From CAMLFJ01 sp035524955 (GTDB lineage: Bacteria; Methylomirabilota; Methylomirabilia; Rokubacteriales; CSP1-6), in the NCBI GenBank assembly GCA_035524955.1, contig DATLFG010000042.1, positions 1-64,000 of the forward strand: a stretch of DNA of 64,000 bases, read 5' to 3'. The translations under genes and the position numbers were made by a program. The notes under the pieces were generated by a model, which saw only the letters and a list, made by a program, of their open reading frames with translations, was not told where the DNA came from and did not search any database. This document shows, in pieces, positions 26,821-35,469 of the stretch. Positions within the stretch are counted from its first letter, which is position 1; every line of letters begins with the position of its first letter.

Positions 26821-28065
26821 TCAAACGCGCCCCCGACGGGCCAGGGGCCAGGCCGCGGGCAGCATGGCCACCAGCGCCACGACCCCGTTCAGCGCCATCG
26901 CGGCGGGCACGCCGATACCGGTGGCCAGGAAGCCGATCCAGAGCGTGCCGACCGGCTGGGTGCCGATGCACGCCGAGAGGATCCCCATGGCCCGGCCCCG
27001 GCTCTCGGCCGGCGCGGACAGGAGCACCAGCGTGCTCTGCATGGCCGCGAAGCCCGACTCGGCGGCGCCGATCACCACCAGGACGGCCAGGCAGGCCCAG
27101 GGCCAGCGCAGGCCCGTGAAGGCGAGCAGCAGGAAGGGCGCGATCAGCACCGACACCGCGAACAGACGACCGTGCGGCAGGAAGCCGCGCCGCGAGGCGA
27201 TGGCCAGCGCGCCCAGCAGGGCGCCCAGGCCGTCGGCTGCGATGAGGGCGCCGAGCCACTCGGGCCCGACCCCCAGCACGTCGCGGGCGAAGACCGGCAG
27301 CATGTGCTGGTACGGGAAGAACAGCACGTTCATCAGCACCGTGATGATGAGCACCGCGCGCACGGTGGGCTCGCGCCAGGCCTCACGGAAGCCCGCCCCG
27401 AGGCTCGAGACCACGGAGGCGGTGTCACGGCCGCTCGGGCCGCCGATGCGGGCGGGCAGGCCGATGAAGATGAGCAAACCGAGGGCGTAGAGCGCCGCGA
27501 CGGCCGCGTAGCACGGGGCGGGGCCGAAGCGCGCGAGCCCGACCCCGGCCAGCACCGGCCCGATCATCTTGGCGACCTGCATCGACACGGTCTCGAGCGA
27601 CACCGCGCCGGCCACGCGACGCGGGCCCACGAGCGCGTACAACGCGGTGCGCCGCGCCGGGAAGTCGATCGCCCAGAGCACGCCGAAGAGCCCCTCGAGG
27701 CCCACCATCGGCCAGAAGCGCCCCCAGCCGGCCCAGAAGAGCCCAGCCAGGGCCAGGCCGGTCACCAGCCCCATCGCCTGGGTGAAGACGAGCACGCGCC
27801 CTCGATGCATGCGGTCCGCGACGAGACCGGTGAACGGGCCCAGCAGCATCATCGGCGCCGAGCGCGCGAACGCGGCCACCGCCACCATGAACGGCGAGTC
27901 GGTGAGCTGGAAGGCGAGCCAGCCGAGGAGGACCAAATCCATCCAGCGGGCGCCATTCACGCAGAGGCCGGAGAGCCAGAGGCGGCGGAACGGGGCCTCG
28001 CGGAGAATCTCGGTGAACGCGCGGGGGGCGGGCAGGCCGGCCGGCGGCGGAGCGACGCTGCTCAC
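26821..28065 (-). CDS. MFS transporter
   Basis: A 414-residue, 12-helix major facilitator with the loop 2-3 signature GLVADRMHRGRVL and long Ala/Leu/Gly membrane spans. The overall layout resembles EntS-like exporters. Substrate cannot be inferred. The gene is divergent from the decayed TRAP locus; the 117-base gap contains a promoter-like element reading away from it. Confidence 0.85.
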   Translation of the reverse strand: MSSVAPPPAGLPAPRAFTEILREAPFRRLWLSGLCVNGARWMDLVLLGWLAFQLTDSPFMVAVAAFARSAPMMLLGPFTGLVADRMHRGRVLVFTQAMGLVTGLALAGLFWAGWGRFWPMVGLEGLFGVLWAIDFPARRTALYALVGPRRVAGAVSLETVSMQVAKMIGPVLAGVGLARFGPAPCYAAVAALYALGLLIFIGLPARIGGPSGRDTASVVSSLGAGFREAWREPTVRAVLIITVLMNVLFFPYQHMLPVFARDVLGVGPEWLGALIAADGLGALLGALAIASRRGFLPHGRLFAVSVLIAPFLLLAFTGLRWPWACLAVLVVIGAAESGFAAMQSTLVLLSAPAESRGRAMGILSACIGTQPVGTLWIGFLATGIGVPAAMALNGVVALVAMLPAAWPLARRGRV

Positions 28066-28121
28066 CCGCGTAGGGATAGCACGGAAGTCCCGCGGGACCC
28101 AAGCGGCTCGGGCCGGAGATC

Positions 28122-28151
28122 TTGACAGGGCGGGGCCGCGCAGACGATCAT
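28122..28151 (+). promoter_or_regulatory. Candidate sigma-70 promoter upstream of dctP remnant
   Basis: A perfect TTGACA (28122-28127) is followed after 18 bases by GATCAT (28146-28151), 31 bases before the ATG of the dctP remnant, which also has an AGGAGG ribosome-binding site. The -10 is a poor match, so this is tentative. The surviving signals suggest recent decay of the gene behind them. Confidence 0.4.
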
Positions 28152-28182
28152 CTCCCCCTCACACCCCCCAGGAGGCTCACCC

Positions 28183-28842
28183 ATGACCGTGCTCAGACTG
28201 CTGAGTCTGGCTATCTTCGTCCTCGCCGGCGCGACCACCGCCCACGCCCAGGGGGAGGAGCTGGTGATGGGCAACGTCAACCCGCCCAAGCACGGCACCG
28301 CCCTGGCGTCGCAGCAGTTCATCGACAAGCTGGCCGAGCTGACCGGCGGCAAGACCAAGATCGTGCACCACCACTCGGGCGCGCTCGGGGGGTGAGCGCG
28401 AGGTCGGGCCGCAGGTGCAGCTCGGCACCGTGGACTGCTCGCCGATGACGACGGCGCCGCTGTCCACGCTGGTGCCCGAGAGGTCCGTCTCCAGCTCCCG
28501 TACATCTTCCGGGATTACCAGCACGTCTACGCCCACGCCGATCGCCGTCCCCGAAGTCGCGACGTCGCTGCAGACCAAGGTCATCGACTCGGCCGAGAGC
28601 GGGATCAACACGCTCTACCACAACAAGTTCTACGACATCGTCAAGTACGTGGCCGACGTGCGCCACACGCACCAGTGCGTGGCGCTCTCGTGGGCGAAGC
28701 AGGACGCGGCCACCCAGAAGGCGATCATGGACGCGGCCGGGCACGCCGGGCAGTGGAACCGGAAGTTCATCCTCGACGAGGACCGCGACATCCAGGAGCA
28801 GGTGAAGGCCAAGGGCGTCACCATCACATGCCCGGCATCTTC
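28183..28842 (+). pseudogene. dctP: Decayed TRAP transporter solute-binding protein (DctP)
   Basis: The signal peptide and N-terminal half (QFIDKLAELTGGKTKIVHHHS) are recognisable. A run of six G at 28387-28392 shifts the frame into TGA at 28393. Similarity resumes in the next frame (EREVGPQVQLGTVD...TTAPLSTLVPE), shifts again near 28485 (LPYIFRDYQHVYA) and ends with the family C terminus (AESGINTLYHNKFYDIVKYV, then AKGVTIT). At about 220 codons instead of about 340 it also lacks a middle piece. Not functional. Confidence 0.85.
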
Positions 28843-29025
28843 GCCGACTCGGCGCGGCTGACCGGCGTGATCGGCCTCATCATCGGGCTGAGCGGCCTGC
28901 CCATGGAGAAGCCGGTCTGCCCGTTCACGCCCTTCCTGGCCGCCATCGTCGCCGTGCTGCTCCTGGTGGCGTTTGTCCCGGAGACCGTCCTCTTCATTCC
29001 GCGCCTTCTGGGCTTCGTGCAGTAG
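28828..29025 (+). pseudogene. 3' fragment of a TRAP large permease (DctM)
   Basis: About 65 codons ending in a hydrophobic helix and FVPETVLFIPRLLGFVQ, which resembles the C terminus of DctM permeases. It is fused directly to the dctP remnant. The small permease and at least 85 percent of DctM are missing, so a large deletion appears to have joined the two ends of a former dctPQM operon. The DctM assignment rests on the last 40 residues only. Confidence 0.55.
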
Positions 29026-29032
29026 GGACGCG

Positions 29033-29524
29033 ATGCGACCGCACCGCGAGAGGAGGAATCTTGCCGCGGCGGTGGTGGCGGGTCTGGCATGTGGCGGCCT
29101 CTGGATGCTGATCGCGACCACGATCCTGGATGTCGCCCGGCCGGGCGTGATGACGCTTCCGCTCGCGCTCGGCGTCGGGGGCGTGACGGGCCTCGCGGTG
29201 GCCGTGTTCTGCTGGAGGCGCGGCACGTCCAGGCAGATCTGGGGCCGCGTGGCCCTCACCGTGGGCCTCCATGCCCTCGCCCTGCCGGTCGCGGCCGCGA
29301 TCTCGCTCGGCGCGACCGGGATCTGGCCCCCGCCCGAGACCGCCGACCTCGGGCTCAGCCTGGACGTCTTCGGGGTGCGGCTGGTCGGCACGCCGGCCAC
29401 CGTCCGGCTCGGGGTCGGCGGCTTCGTCCTCGGCCTCCTCCTCGTCGCGATCGGCGACCGAGCGTTGCGGCGCCGTGGCATGGCGGACCGGATGCGACGC
29501 GGGGCCGGGAGGCTCTTCCGCTAG
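29033..29524 (+). CDS. Small integral membrane protein, unknown function
   Basis: A 163-residue protein with about four hydrophobic segments (residues about 10-30, 38-58, 70-90 and 122-142) and a basic C-terminal tail. No known family recognised. It starts 8 bases after the DctM fragment, so it probably once belonged to, or depended on, that transcription unit. The 221 bases following it contain no gene and mark a drop in GC content before the polysaccharide locus. Confidence 0.6.
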   Translation: MRPHRERRNLAAAVVAGLACGGLWMLIATTILDVARPGVMTLPLALGVGGVTGLAVAVFCWRRGTSRQIWGRVALTVGLHALALPVAAAISLGATGIWPPPETADLGLSLDVFGVRLVGTPATVRLGVGGFVLGLLLVAIGDRALRRRGMADRMRRGAGRLFR

Positions 29525-29745
29525 GAGCGCCAGCGAGCTGTCAGGGGTGAGTTGCTGAGATTATCGAATTGTAATCGCTCGCACAGTTCCCGAGGCCGCG
29601 GTGCTACAAATAAGTATCCGGTTCCACCACAGAATGGTACGGTCAGAAGCTGCTCCCGCGCCTAGGCGTCGGCCTCGCAGTTCCTTTCTGAGCGCAATAG
29701 GGCGTTGATCGGCGGGATGGCCATATAATTTCCAGGAACCAACCG

Positions 29746-31770
29746 ATGTTCATCCGGCGGAACATGCAACCCAAGGACAGTTCTGGAAGTGCGAGCCTCC
29801 CGATCAATGTCGCTCTGCGCTTCATGGTCGTCGCATTGTGTCTTTCGCTCCACTCGCCTGGCGTCCGCGCCGAGTCCGAACGCTCGGCGTTTTATCTTTC
29901 GACCGAATTCCACGGCCCGCTTGGCTACACCAATCCCGCCGCCGCCCTGAACCTACAAAATGGCATGGCCAACATGGTCGCTTTTTGGCCGCCCGCGGAC
30001 GTCGGCATGCAGCGCTTCGTCAGAACTCGCGCGGTGAGGCTCAATTTTCATCTTCAGGGCGCAACTCACGTCAACAACCACTCCGCCGCCTCGATCGAAA
30101 GCCAGCGCCTCGCCGCAGCACACATCTGCCTGGCGCAGCCGGCCAAGAACCACGTCTGGAACTTGATGATCGAGTGGGATCAGAGCGGCGGCGCCTGGGT
30201 TCCGAACGGACGGCCGCAATATGGGGCGCTGACGCGCACGCAGGCGCATGCGCGATTTGCAGATTACTACCTCAAAGAATCTCCCCCGCTTGGCGCCTAC
30301 TTGCGCCAGCCCTCGAGTGCGCGGCCGTGCCGCCTTGCCGCCGTCACCGATTATTCCCCGAACGCGTTTGCCGCCTATGAATTCGGTGTTGATGTCGGCC
30401 TGCTCGAGCGCGGCGTCGACGAATTGGGTGATGTCGCCACCGGCATCGCCTTCATGCGCGGCGCAGGCCGTCAATACAATCGCCCTTGGGGGATCGACCT
30501 TTCGACGTGGCGCACTGGCGCAGACTCCGCGACGAGCTTCGATGCCGGGGGAAGGCAGACCGGCGGATGGTCGCCGAGCTATCTGCGTCGCCATATGTAC
30601 GCGGCTTACATGGCCGGCGCGCATATCCTGCAGATCGAGCCGACGCTCTATCATGTTCCGGGCGGGTCGACGCTCAATCCGTTCGGACATGCCGTCAAGC
30701 GCTTTGCGGATTTCGCATTGAGGCGACATCCCAATGTCGGAACGCCGGCGGTCCCGATGGCGCTGATGCTGGACGTTCACAGCGGCTTTGACACCAAACA
30801 CGGGCAGTACAACCAGCAGAACGCGGTCTGGTATCAGGACATCGCCTATTCTTCCGGCGACTTCATGATCGATAATTTTTTGAAACTCACCTATCCCAAT
30901 CATTGGCGCCATGGCACGATGCCCGGCGCGCCGTTCTCGACCGCGGTGGCCTACCAGCAATTCCTGGCGTCCGGAGGCGATCCAAGGCCCTACGAGCCGA
31001 TGCCGTTCACCCGCTGGGGCGACACATTCGATGTGATCCTGAACACCGTGACGTTGAATTCGCTAGCGCGATACAAAGTCATCGTTCTCATGGGCGACGT
31101 CGTCATTGACGTGCGATTGCGCCAGATTCTCCAGTTGTGGGTCCGGGCCGGTGGGACGCTCGTCGTCAATGTCAGGCAGGCGACCAGCGCGGATGAAGCG
31201 CTTCTCGGCGTTCGGCTCGGCGGCGCCTATGTGAGCGGAACAACCTCAAAATGGTTATCCGACAATACGGCCTATACGGAGCAACCGTTCAGCTACAAGC
31301 CGGTCGCTCCGGTCTCCGCTCGCGTCTTGGCGGCAGCCCGCGGCGGCGCCCCGCTGATCACGTCCAACGCGGTCGGGCCGGGCCGGGTCATCCTGACGAC
31401 GCCCGACTATCTACAGACGACCGCGCGCGATCGCCTCCTGGAAGTCGGCGTTAGGCTGTTTGATGACCTGAACCGCCAGTATGCGCCCGCCTTCCTTTCC
31501 GGGCCCGACGCTCAGTACATGTTCTCGACCGCGCCAGGCAAGCTCATCACCACGATCATCAACAATTCGGGCGCTGCATGGAACGGCACGATCACGGCGA
31601 ACATTCCCGGCGCGGTCGCCACCGTTCGTGAGTATACCGCCGACACAGCGGCTGGTTGTACGCGCGCCGGGTCAAGCGTGACGGTCAAAGGAAGCGTTCC
31701 GGCCTACGATCTGCGCATTTTCGCGATTGAATATGCGCCAGGCGCGCCGGCGCCGGGCCCGGCGTGCTGA
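29746..31770 (+). CDS. Secreted glycoside-hydrolase-like protein of the polysaccharide locus
   Basis: A 674-residue protein with an N-terminal signal sequence (FMVVALCLSLHSPGVRA). The central region looks like a TIM-barrel hydrolase (ADVGMQRFVRTRAVRLNF, AGAHILQIEPTLYHVPGG). It is followed by a Rossmann-like segment, SLARYKVIVLMGDVVIDVRL...WVRAGGTLVVN, typical of the trimerisation domain of GH42-like beta-galactosidases, and a C-terminal beta-sandwich. It is likely periplasmic or extracellular and may trim or depolymerise the locus glycan (inference). Convergent with the last gene of the operon (gap 4 bases); GC is clearly lower than in the flanks. Confidence 0.6.
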   Translation: MFIRRNMQPKDSSGSASLPINVALRFMVVALCLSLHSPGVRAESERSAFYLSTEFHGPLGYTNPAAALNLQNGMANMVAFWPPADVGMQRFVRTRAVRLNFHLQGATHVNNHSAASIESQRLAAAHICLAQPAKNHVWNLMIEWDQSGGAWVPNGRPQYGALTRTQAHARFADYYLKESPPLGAYLRQPSSARPCRLAAVTDYSPNAFAAYEFGVDVGLLERGVDELGDVATGIAFMRGAGRQYNRPWGIDLSTWRTGADSATSFDAGGRQTGGWSPSYLRRHMYAAYMAGAHILQIEPTLYHVPGGSTLNPFGHAVKRFADFALRRHPNVGTPAVPMALMLDVHSGFDTKHGQYNQQNAVWYQDIAYSSGDFMIDNFLKLTYPNHWRHGTMPGAPFSTAVAYQQFLASGGDPRPYEPMPFTRWGDTFDVILNTVTLNSLARYKVIVLMGDVVIDVRLRQILQLWVRAGGTLVVNVRQATSADEALLGVRLGGAYVSGTTSKWLSDNTAYTEQPFSYKPVAPVSARVLAAARGGAPLITSNAVGPGRVILTTPDYLQTTARDRLLEVGVRLFDDLNRQYAPAFLSGPDAQYMFSTAPGKLITTIINNSGAAWNGTITANIPGAVATVREYTADTAAGCTRAGSSVTVKGSVPAYDLRIFAIEYAPGAPAPGPAC

Positions 31771-31774
31771 GCCA

Positions 31775-32848
31775 TCAAAGAGGGGCTCGATAGGCGGGAA
31801 AGAAATCGTCGCAAGCAACATCCTCCCCCGAAACATCGGCGGCCTGCGCACGGCACGTCGTCAGTTCGCGGTATTTCCCTTCATCGATGATAAGACGCAG
31901 GGTCGAGAAAGGAAACAGCAGCTGGGAGAACCCGCGTTTGAACTGGAGCAGGCGATCGTTGGAGCCGCCGACACCGCCCCCTATGTGCAGGTAACGATTA
32001 CCTCGAGACTTGGCCCATTCCGCCGCAGCATAGAGGAGCAGGTGAAACGGAGATCTGTTCAGGAATTCCGACTTGGTACCTCCCAAGTGGGCCTGGACGA
32101 TTCCGCCGCATTCGAAAAAAATACAGGCCGCCGCCGGCCGACCCTCCGATTCCACCACCCAGCAATGCACCTGCCCAGGCATCTCACCGAGTCTCGCGAA
32201 ATAATCCCGGCCGAAATAATAGGACTCCTTGGCTTGGACCCGATCCATCGTTTCCCAATAGATCTCCATCACGCGCTCGATGTGCTCGCGAAGTGAAACA
32301 ATCCGGGGCACGAAGCCCAGCTTCTTGCATTTCTTGATCGTCCACTGGTGTCCTTCCCGGATCCCTTTCCACAATCCACCTTCGTCCAGGGTCAAATCCA
32401 TTGCGACCGTCTCGCCGGCGGCGGTGAAAAAGCCCTCCGGAAAGAGTTCCGATAACCCGTTGCTGAGCAGGGGATGCATGCGGAAAAACGCGGAACACAC
32501 TCCCATTTCGCGCAGAGTCTCGTTCAAGCGATGCATCGCCTGCCGGGCGAAATCTGGAGACCCCCGGCCCGCGTCACTCAGCAGCAGACCTGGATACCCG
32601 TAAGGCGAAACAACGTCGTAGATCTTGTCGCCGACCATGACTTCCGGGAACAGGCTGTCACAACGGCGCAGCAGATAGGGAACGAACAGTTCCTCATCTC
32701 CGGTCCTGGCCAGAAATGCCCTGGGTTGAGCCTGATTCCATTCGCTATCCAGCCTCACATATTCGGGAAGATGGTAAAAATCGTGACGGAGCCGGCCCAA
32801 GGCTTCGCGCCATTGCGGATCGTCGATTTCCAGATGGACGACGTCCAT
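31775..32848 (-). CDS. FemAB-like (double-GNAT) aminoacyltransferase family protein
   Basis: A 357-residue protein of the FemAB/CelD-like GNAT-fold family: YDVVSPYGYPGLLLSD, WKGIREGHQWTIKKCKKLG, YYFGRDYFARLGE, then LHIGGGVGGSNDRLLQFKRGF. Family members transfer an amino acid from aminoacyl-tRNA to peptidoglycan precursors, or occur in exopolysaccharide/exosortase loci with unknown targets. It is the last gene of the polysaccharide operon, its ATG overlapping the PhyH stop by one base. It parallels, residue for residue in layout, the N-terminal half of the fusion protein at 33742-35469. Confidence 0.8.
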   Translation of the reverse strand: MDVVHLEIDDPQWREALGRLRHDFYHLPEYVRLDSEWNQAQPRAFLARTGDEELFVPYLLRRCDSLFPEVMVGDKIYDVVSPYGYPGLLLSDAGRGSPDFARQAMHRLNETLREMGVCSAFFRMHPLLSNGLSELFPEGFFTAAGETVAMDLTLDEGGLWKGIREGHQWTIKKCKKLGFVPRIVSLREHIERVMEIYWETMDRVQAKESYYFGRDYFARLGEMPGQVHCWVVESEGRPAAACIFFECGGIVQAHLGGTKSEFLNRSPFHLLLYAAAEWAKSRGNRYLHIGGGVGGSNDRLLQFKRGFSQLLFPFSTLRLIIDEGKYRELTTCRAQAADVSGEDVACDDFFPAYRAPL

Positions 32849-33735
32849 CAGTGTCCCTCCGACCAGACGGTTGGAAACACGTCTGGGTCACTAAAATCAG
32901 GATCGCCGTTGGGCAGCTTGCGGCACAGCTTTTCATCGAAGATGTGGATCTCCCTCCCCTGGGCGTTGCGGTAGGGACGATAGTGATTGTCGCCATCCTG
33001 CAAATGGACCGCATACGCCAACCTGGGTTGTCCGCTCGTATTGGGGTAGCTTGCATGGACAGTCCATCCGTGATGGAAGCTCACCTGCCCCTTCCTCAAG
33101 GTCATGGGGACAATGCGAACCTCCCTGCCGAGCGCACGGAACTTCTCTTCCATCTCCCTCAGATTCTGCTGGTTGAAAGACAACCGAACGTCCTGCAGGC
33201 CCTGCCAGCGATGGCTTCCTGCCATCAGGACGAGCGGACTGCGAGTGATGTCCACCGAGTGGAGTGGAATCCACACCGAGATCATCTTGTCCGAACTGCA
33301 GGTCGCCCAGTATGCTTGGTCCACGTGCCAGCCGGAAACGGTGCTTGATGCGTTCTGGCTATTGGACGGTTTGTAGAAAAGCTGATCGTCCAGCACGCGA
33401 ATGGCGGAGCTCCGAGTCAACTTCGCCGCGATGGCGCCCAGGAGGGGATAGACGGCGAGAGCCTTCAGCTCCTTCCTCTGGAGTGAAACGAACTCGTTGT
33501 TTCGCTGGCCGTCTCCATCGCCCGGTTTCCAGTTCGAGAAGCCCGTGTCGAAGGGGAGGGTGCCATCTCTTTCTCCCTGATAAAAGCGCTGGGTCCCTTC
33601 CCAGGCCGAGTCAATCAGGGCCGCGGGCAGGACACCCTCTCTTGAAATGTAGTAACCATTCAGCTCGTAGAAAGCCACGTCCGAGTCATCCGGCAAGAGG
33701 GCGCGTTGCTCGGGTGTCAGCGTACCCGAACTCAT
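32848..33735 (-). CDS. Phytanoyl-CoA dioxygenase (PhyH)-family oxygenase
   Basis: An Fe(II)/2-oxoglutarate-dependent oxygenase of 295 residues. The facial triad is visible as His and Asp in SGWHVDQAYW and the distal His in FHHGWTVHASYP, with the 2-oxoglutarate-binding Arg in QPRLAYAVH. It hydroxylates an unknown small molecule or sugar-linked group. Its place between two FemAB-like genes in a glycan operon suggests that it tailors the amino acid or sugar used there (inference). Six bases from the fusion gene upstream. Confidence 0.85.
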   Translation of the reverse strand: MSSGTLTPEQRALLPDDSDVAFYELNGYYISREGVLPAALIDSAWEGTQRFYQGERDGTLPFDTGFSNWKPGDGDGQRNNEFVSLQRKELKALAVYPLLGAIAAKLTRSSAIRVLDDQLFYKPSNSQNASSTVSGWHVDQAYWATCSSDKMISVWIPLHSVDITRSPLVLMAGSHRWQGLQDVRLSFNQQNLREMEEKFRALGREVRIVPMTLRKGQVSFHHGWTVHASYPNTSGQPRLAYAVHLQDGDNHYRPYRNAQGREIHIFDEKLCRKLPNGDPDFSDPDVFPTVWSEGH

Positions 33736-33741
33736 GACGGA

Positions 33742-35469
33742 CTACTGACCGCCTTCTTCACGCTCTTCGCCCCCTGGGGTTCCTCGCTTCAGTGCTACCG
33801 CAGGAACGCCGACGGCCACGACTCCATCCGCCAGATCGCGAGTCGCCACGGCTCCTGCTCCGAGGGTGCTCCAGCGCCCGATCTTGACGCCGGGAATCAC
33901 GACGCTTCCGATGCCGAGAAACGCGCCCTCGCCGACATGCACCGAGCCCGCGAGGTGCACACCAGGCGCGAGATGCGCGTAGTCGCCGATGACGCAGTCG
34001 TGGTCGATCGTGGCACCCGTGTTCACGATGACGTGGTCACCGATCACCGCATCCGGTTGCACGACCGCCCCCGCAAAGACTACTGTTCCTCGCCCGACTT
34101 TTGCCGAAAGGTGAACGCAGGCGGACGGATGGACGACGGTCTGCCATTCAAAGTTCAAGGCTCTCGCCAGCTCTCTGCGTTGCGCATTGTCCCCGATGCC
34201 GATGATGCCGCTGCCCCCGCGCTCCCGTTCGATCCGACTCACGCGCGTGCCCTGGACGTCCATGCCCCACTTGCTGTCGTCGTCGTCCAGTACCGCCTCG
34301 ATCGAGAACCCGCGGGCGATGAGGGTGCTGATGAGCACCTTGGCATGACCACCGGCGCCGATGACGACGATGCCGTCTTTCTTCTCCATGGGGGTCGTCG
34401 AACACCGGTACTGGGGAAAATAATCGGCCGAGGTCCACTGCACCCCATGCCCGACGTTGCGCAGTGCGTGACGGTCGCATAGCTCCCGGTAGGCGTCCGG
34501 CTCCACGACCCATTGCCAGGTCGGAAACACGTGCCGCCGGTCGGAGAATCCCGCCTTGAAGTGAAACAGCGAGTCTTCCCTCGACCCGACCCCGCCGCCG
34601 AGATGAACCACCCGCGCGCCCTGCTCGTTCGCCCAGAGCCGAACCGTGTCAAACAGCAATGCCATCGGCCCGAGCTTCAGGAAGGCGTCGCACGTTCCGC
34701 CCAGGTGATACTGCACGATCCCGTCACAGATGGTGAACAGCCCTCCCGCGACGACGACCCCGTCCAGGGTCACCACGAACAACTCCAGCGCCGGCCCCAG
34801 GCCGCTCGCGAGGCGCGTGAAGTATTCCTTCTCGAAGAAGTAGGAGCTGTGCGCCTTCACGCGGCGCATGGTCTCATAGTAGATGTCGGTGAACTCGGGC
34901 AGGTGACGCTTGTCGCGGTCACGCAGGCAGACGAGACCCCCGCGCCGCAACTTCTTGATGCGCGTCCTGAGCGATGCGCGATAGCGCGCCCACTGTTCTT
35001 CCGGCGAGAGTGTGAGGTCGATGGAGACCGTCTCGCCCTCCGGTCGGCAATCTCCGAGTCCGGCCAGCATCCCACGCTGCGGGATCAGTGGGTGAAGTCG
35101 GGAAAACACGGCCACCACGCGGCGGGCCACCAGCGCTTCCTTCAGACCCTTCTGGAAGCTCCGCACCACGGACGCCGGTATCCCGGCGTGCGATGCGAGC
35201 GGTCCCGCGTAGCCGTAGACCGATGTCGCGTCGCTCCACGTCCCACCGACGGCCGACTCGACCGGCCGCAGCAGGAGCGGAAGCGCGATCGTGTAGCCGC
35301 CGTCGTGATACGCGAAGAGGTGCGCGCTCCCTTCGCCGCGTTCCTCCGCGAGCCGGTGATACTCCGCCAGATGATAGAAATCGCGGCGCGCCACCTGCGC
35401 GAGCACGCCGTTCCATTCCTGCTCCTGGGCGCTTTGCAGGACAAGGAAGCGGGGGGCGCTTTGAATCAT
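33742..35469 (-). CDS. Fusion of a FemAB-like transferase and a PglD/NeuD-like acetyltransferase
   Basis: 575 residues in two complete halves. Residues 1 to about 357 are FemAB-like (TSVYGYAGPLASHAG, TRIKKLRRGG, YFFEKEYFTRLAS, VVHLGGGVGSREDS, ending ADYFPQYR). Residues 361-575 are a PglD/NeuD-type sugar acyltransferase: nucleotide-sugar-binding IVVIGAGGHAKVLIST, then left-handed beta-helix hexapeptides (VIGDHVIVNTGATIDHDCVI) with the catalytic His in DHD. The first half stops exactly where the stand-alone FemAB gene stops, so two genes were joined by loss of a stop codon. An internal ATG (34389) starts the second half but has no clear ribosome-binding site. Confidence 0.85.
   Translation of the reverse strand: MIQSAPRFLVLQSAQEQEWNGVLAQVARRDFYHLAEYHRLAEERGEGSAHLFAYHDGGYTIALPLLLRPVESAVGGTWSDATSVYGYAGPLASHAGIPASVVRSFQKGLKEALVARRVVAVFSRLHPLIPQRGMLAGLGDCRPEGETVSIDLTLSPEEQWARYRASLRTRIKKLRRGGLVCLRDRDKRHLPEFTDIYYETMRRVKAHSSYFFEKEYFTRLASGLGPALELFVVTLDGVVVAGGLFTICDGIVQYHLGGTCDAFLKLGPMALLFDTVRLWANEQGARVVHLGGGVGSREDSLFHFKAGFSDRRHVFPTWQWVVEPDAYRELCDRHALRNVGHGVQWTSADYFPQYRCSTTPMEKKDGIVVIGAGGHAKVLISTLIARGFSIEAVLDDDDSKWGMDVQGTRVSRIERERGGSGIIGIGDNAQRRELARALNFEWQTVVHPSACVHLSAKVGRGTVVFAGAVVQPDAVIGDHVIVNTGATIDHDCVIGDYAHLAPGVHLAGSVHVGEGAFLGIGSVVIPGVKIGRWSTLGAGAVATRDLADGVVAVGVPAVALKRGTPGGEEREEGGQ

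Noticed and set aside
24682..28125. A plus-strand open frame of about 1150 codons
   Set aside because: It is antisense to three minus-strand genes with clear families; its translation is Arg/Gly/His-rich without any domain, as expected for the opposite strand of GC-rich genes.
29724..29729. A perfect TATAAT just upstream of the secreted hydrolase gene
   Set aside because: The nearest -35-like TTGATC is only 13 bases away, and the hexamer lies 17 bases from the ATG, so a transcript from it would lose the ribosome-binding site. Probably chance in an AT-richer patch.
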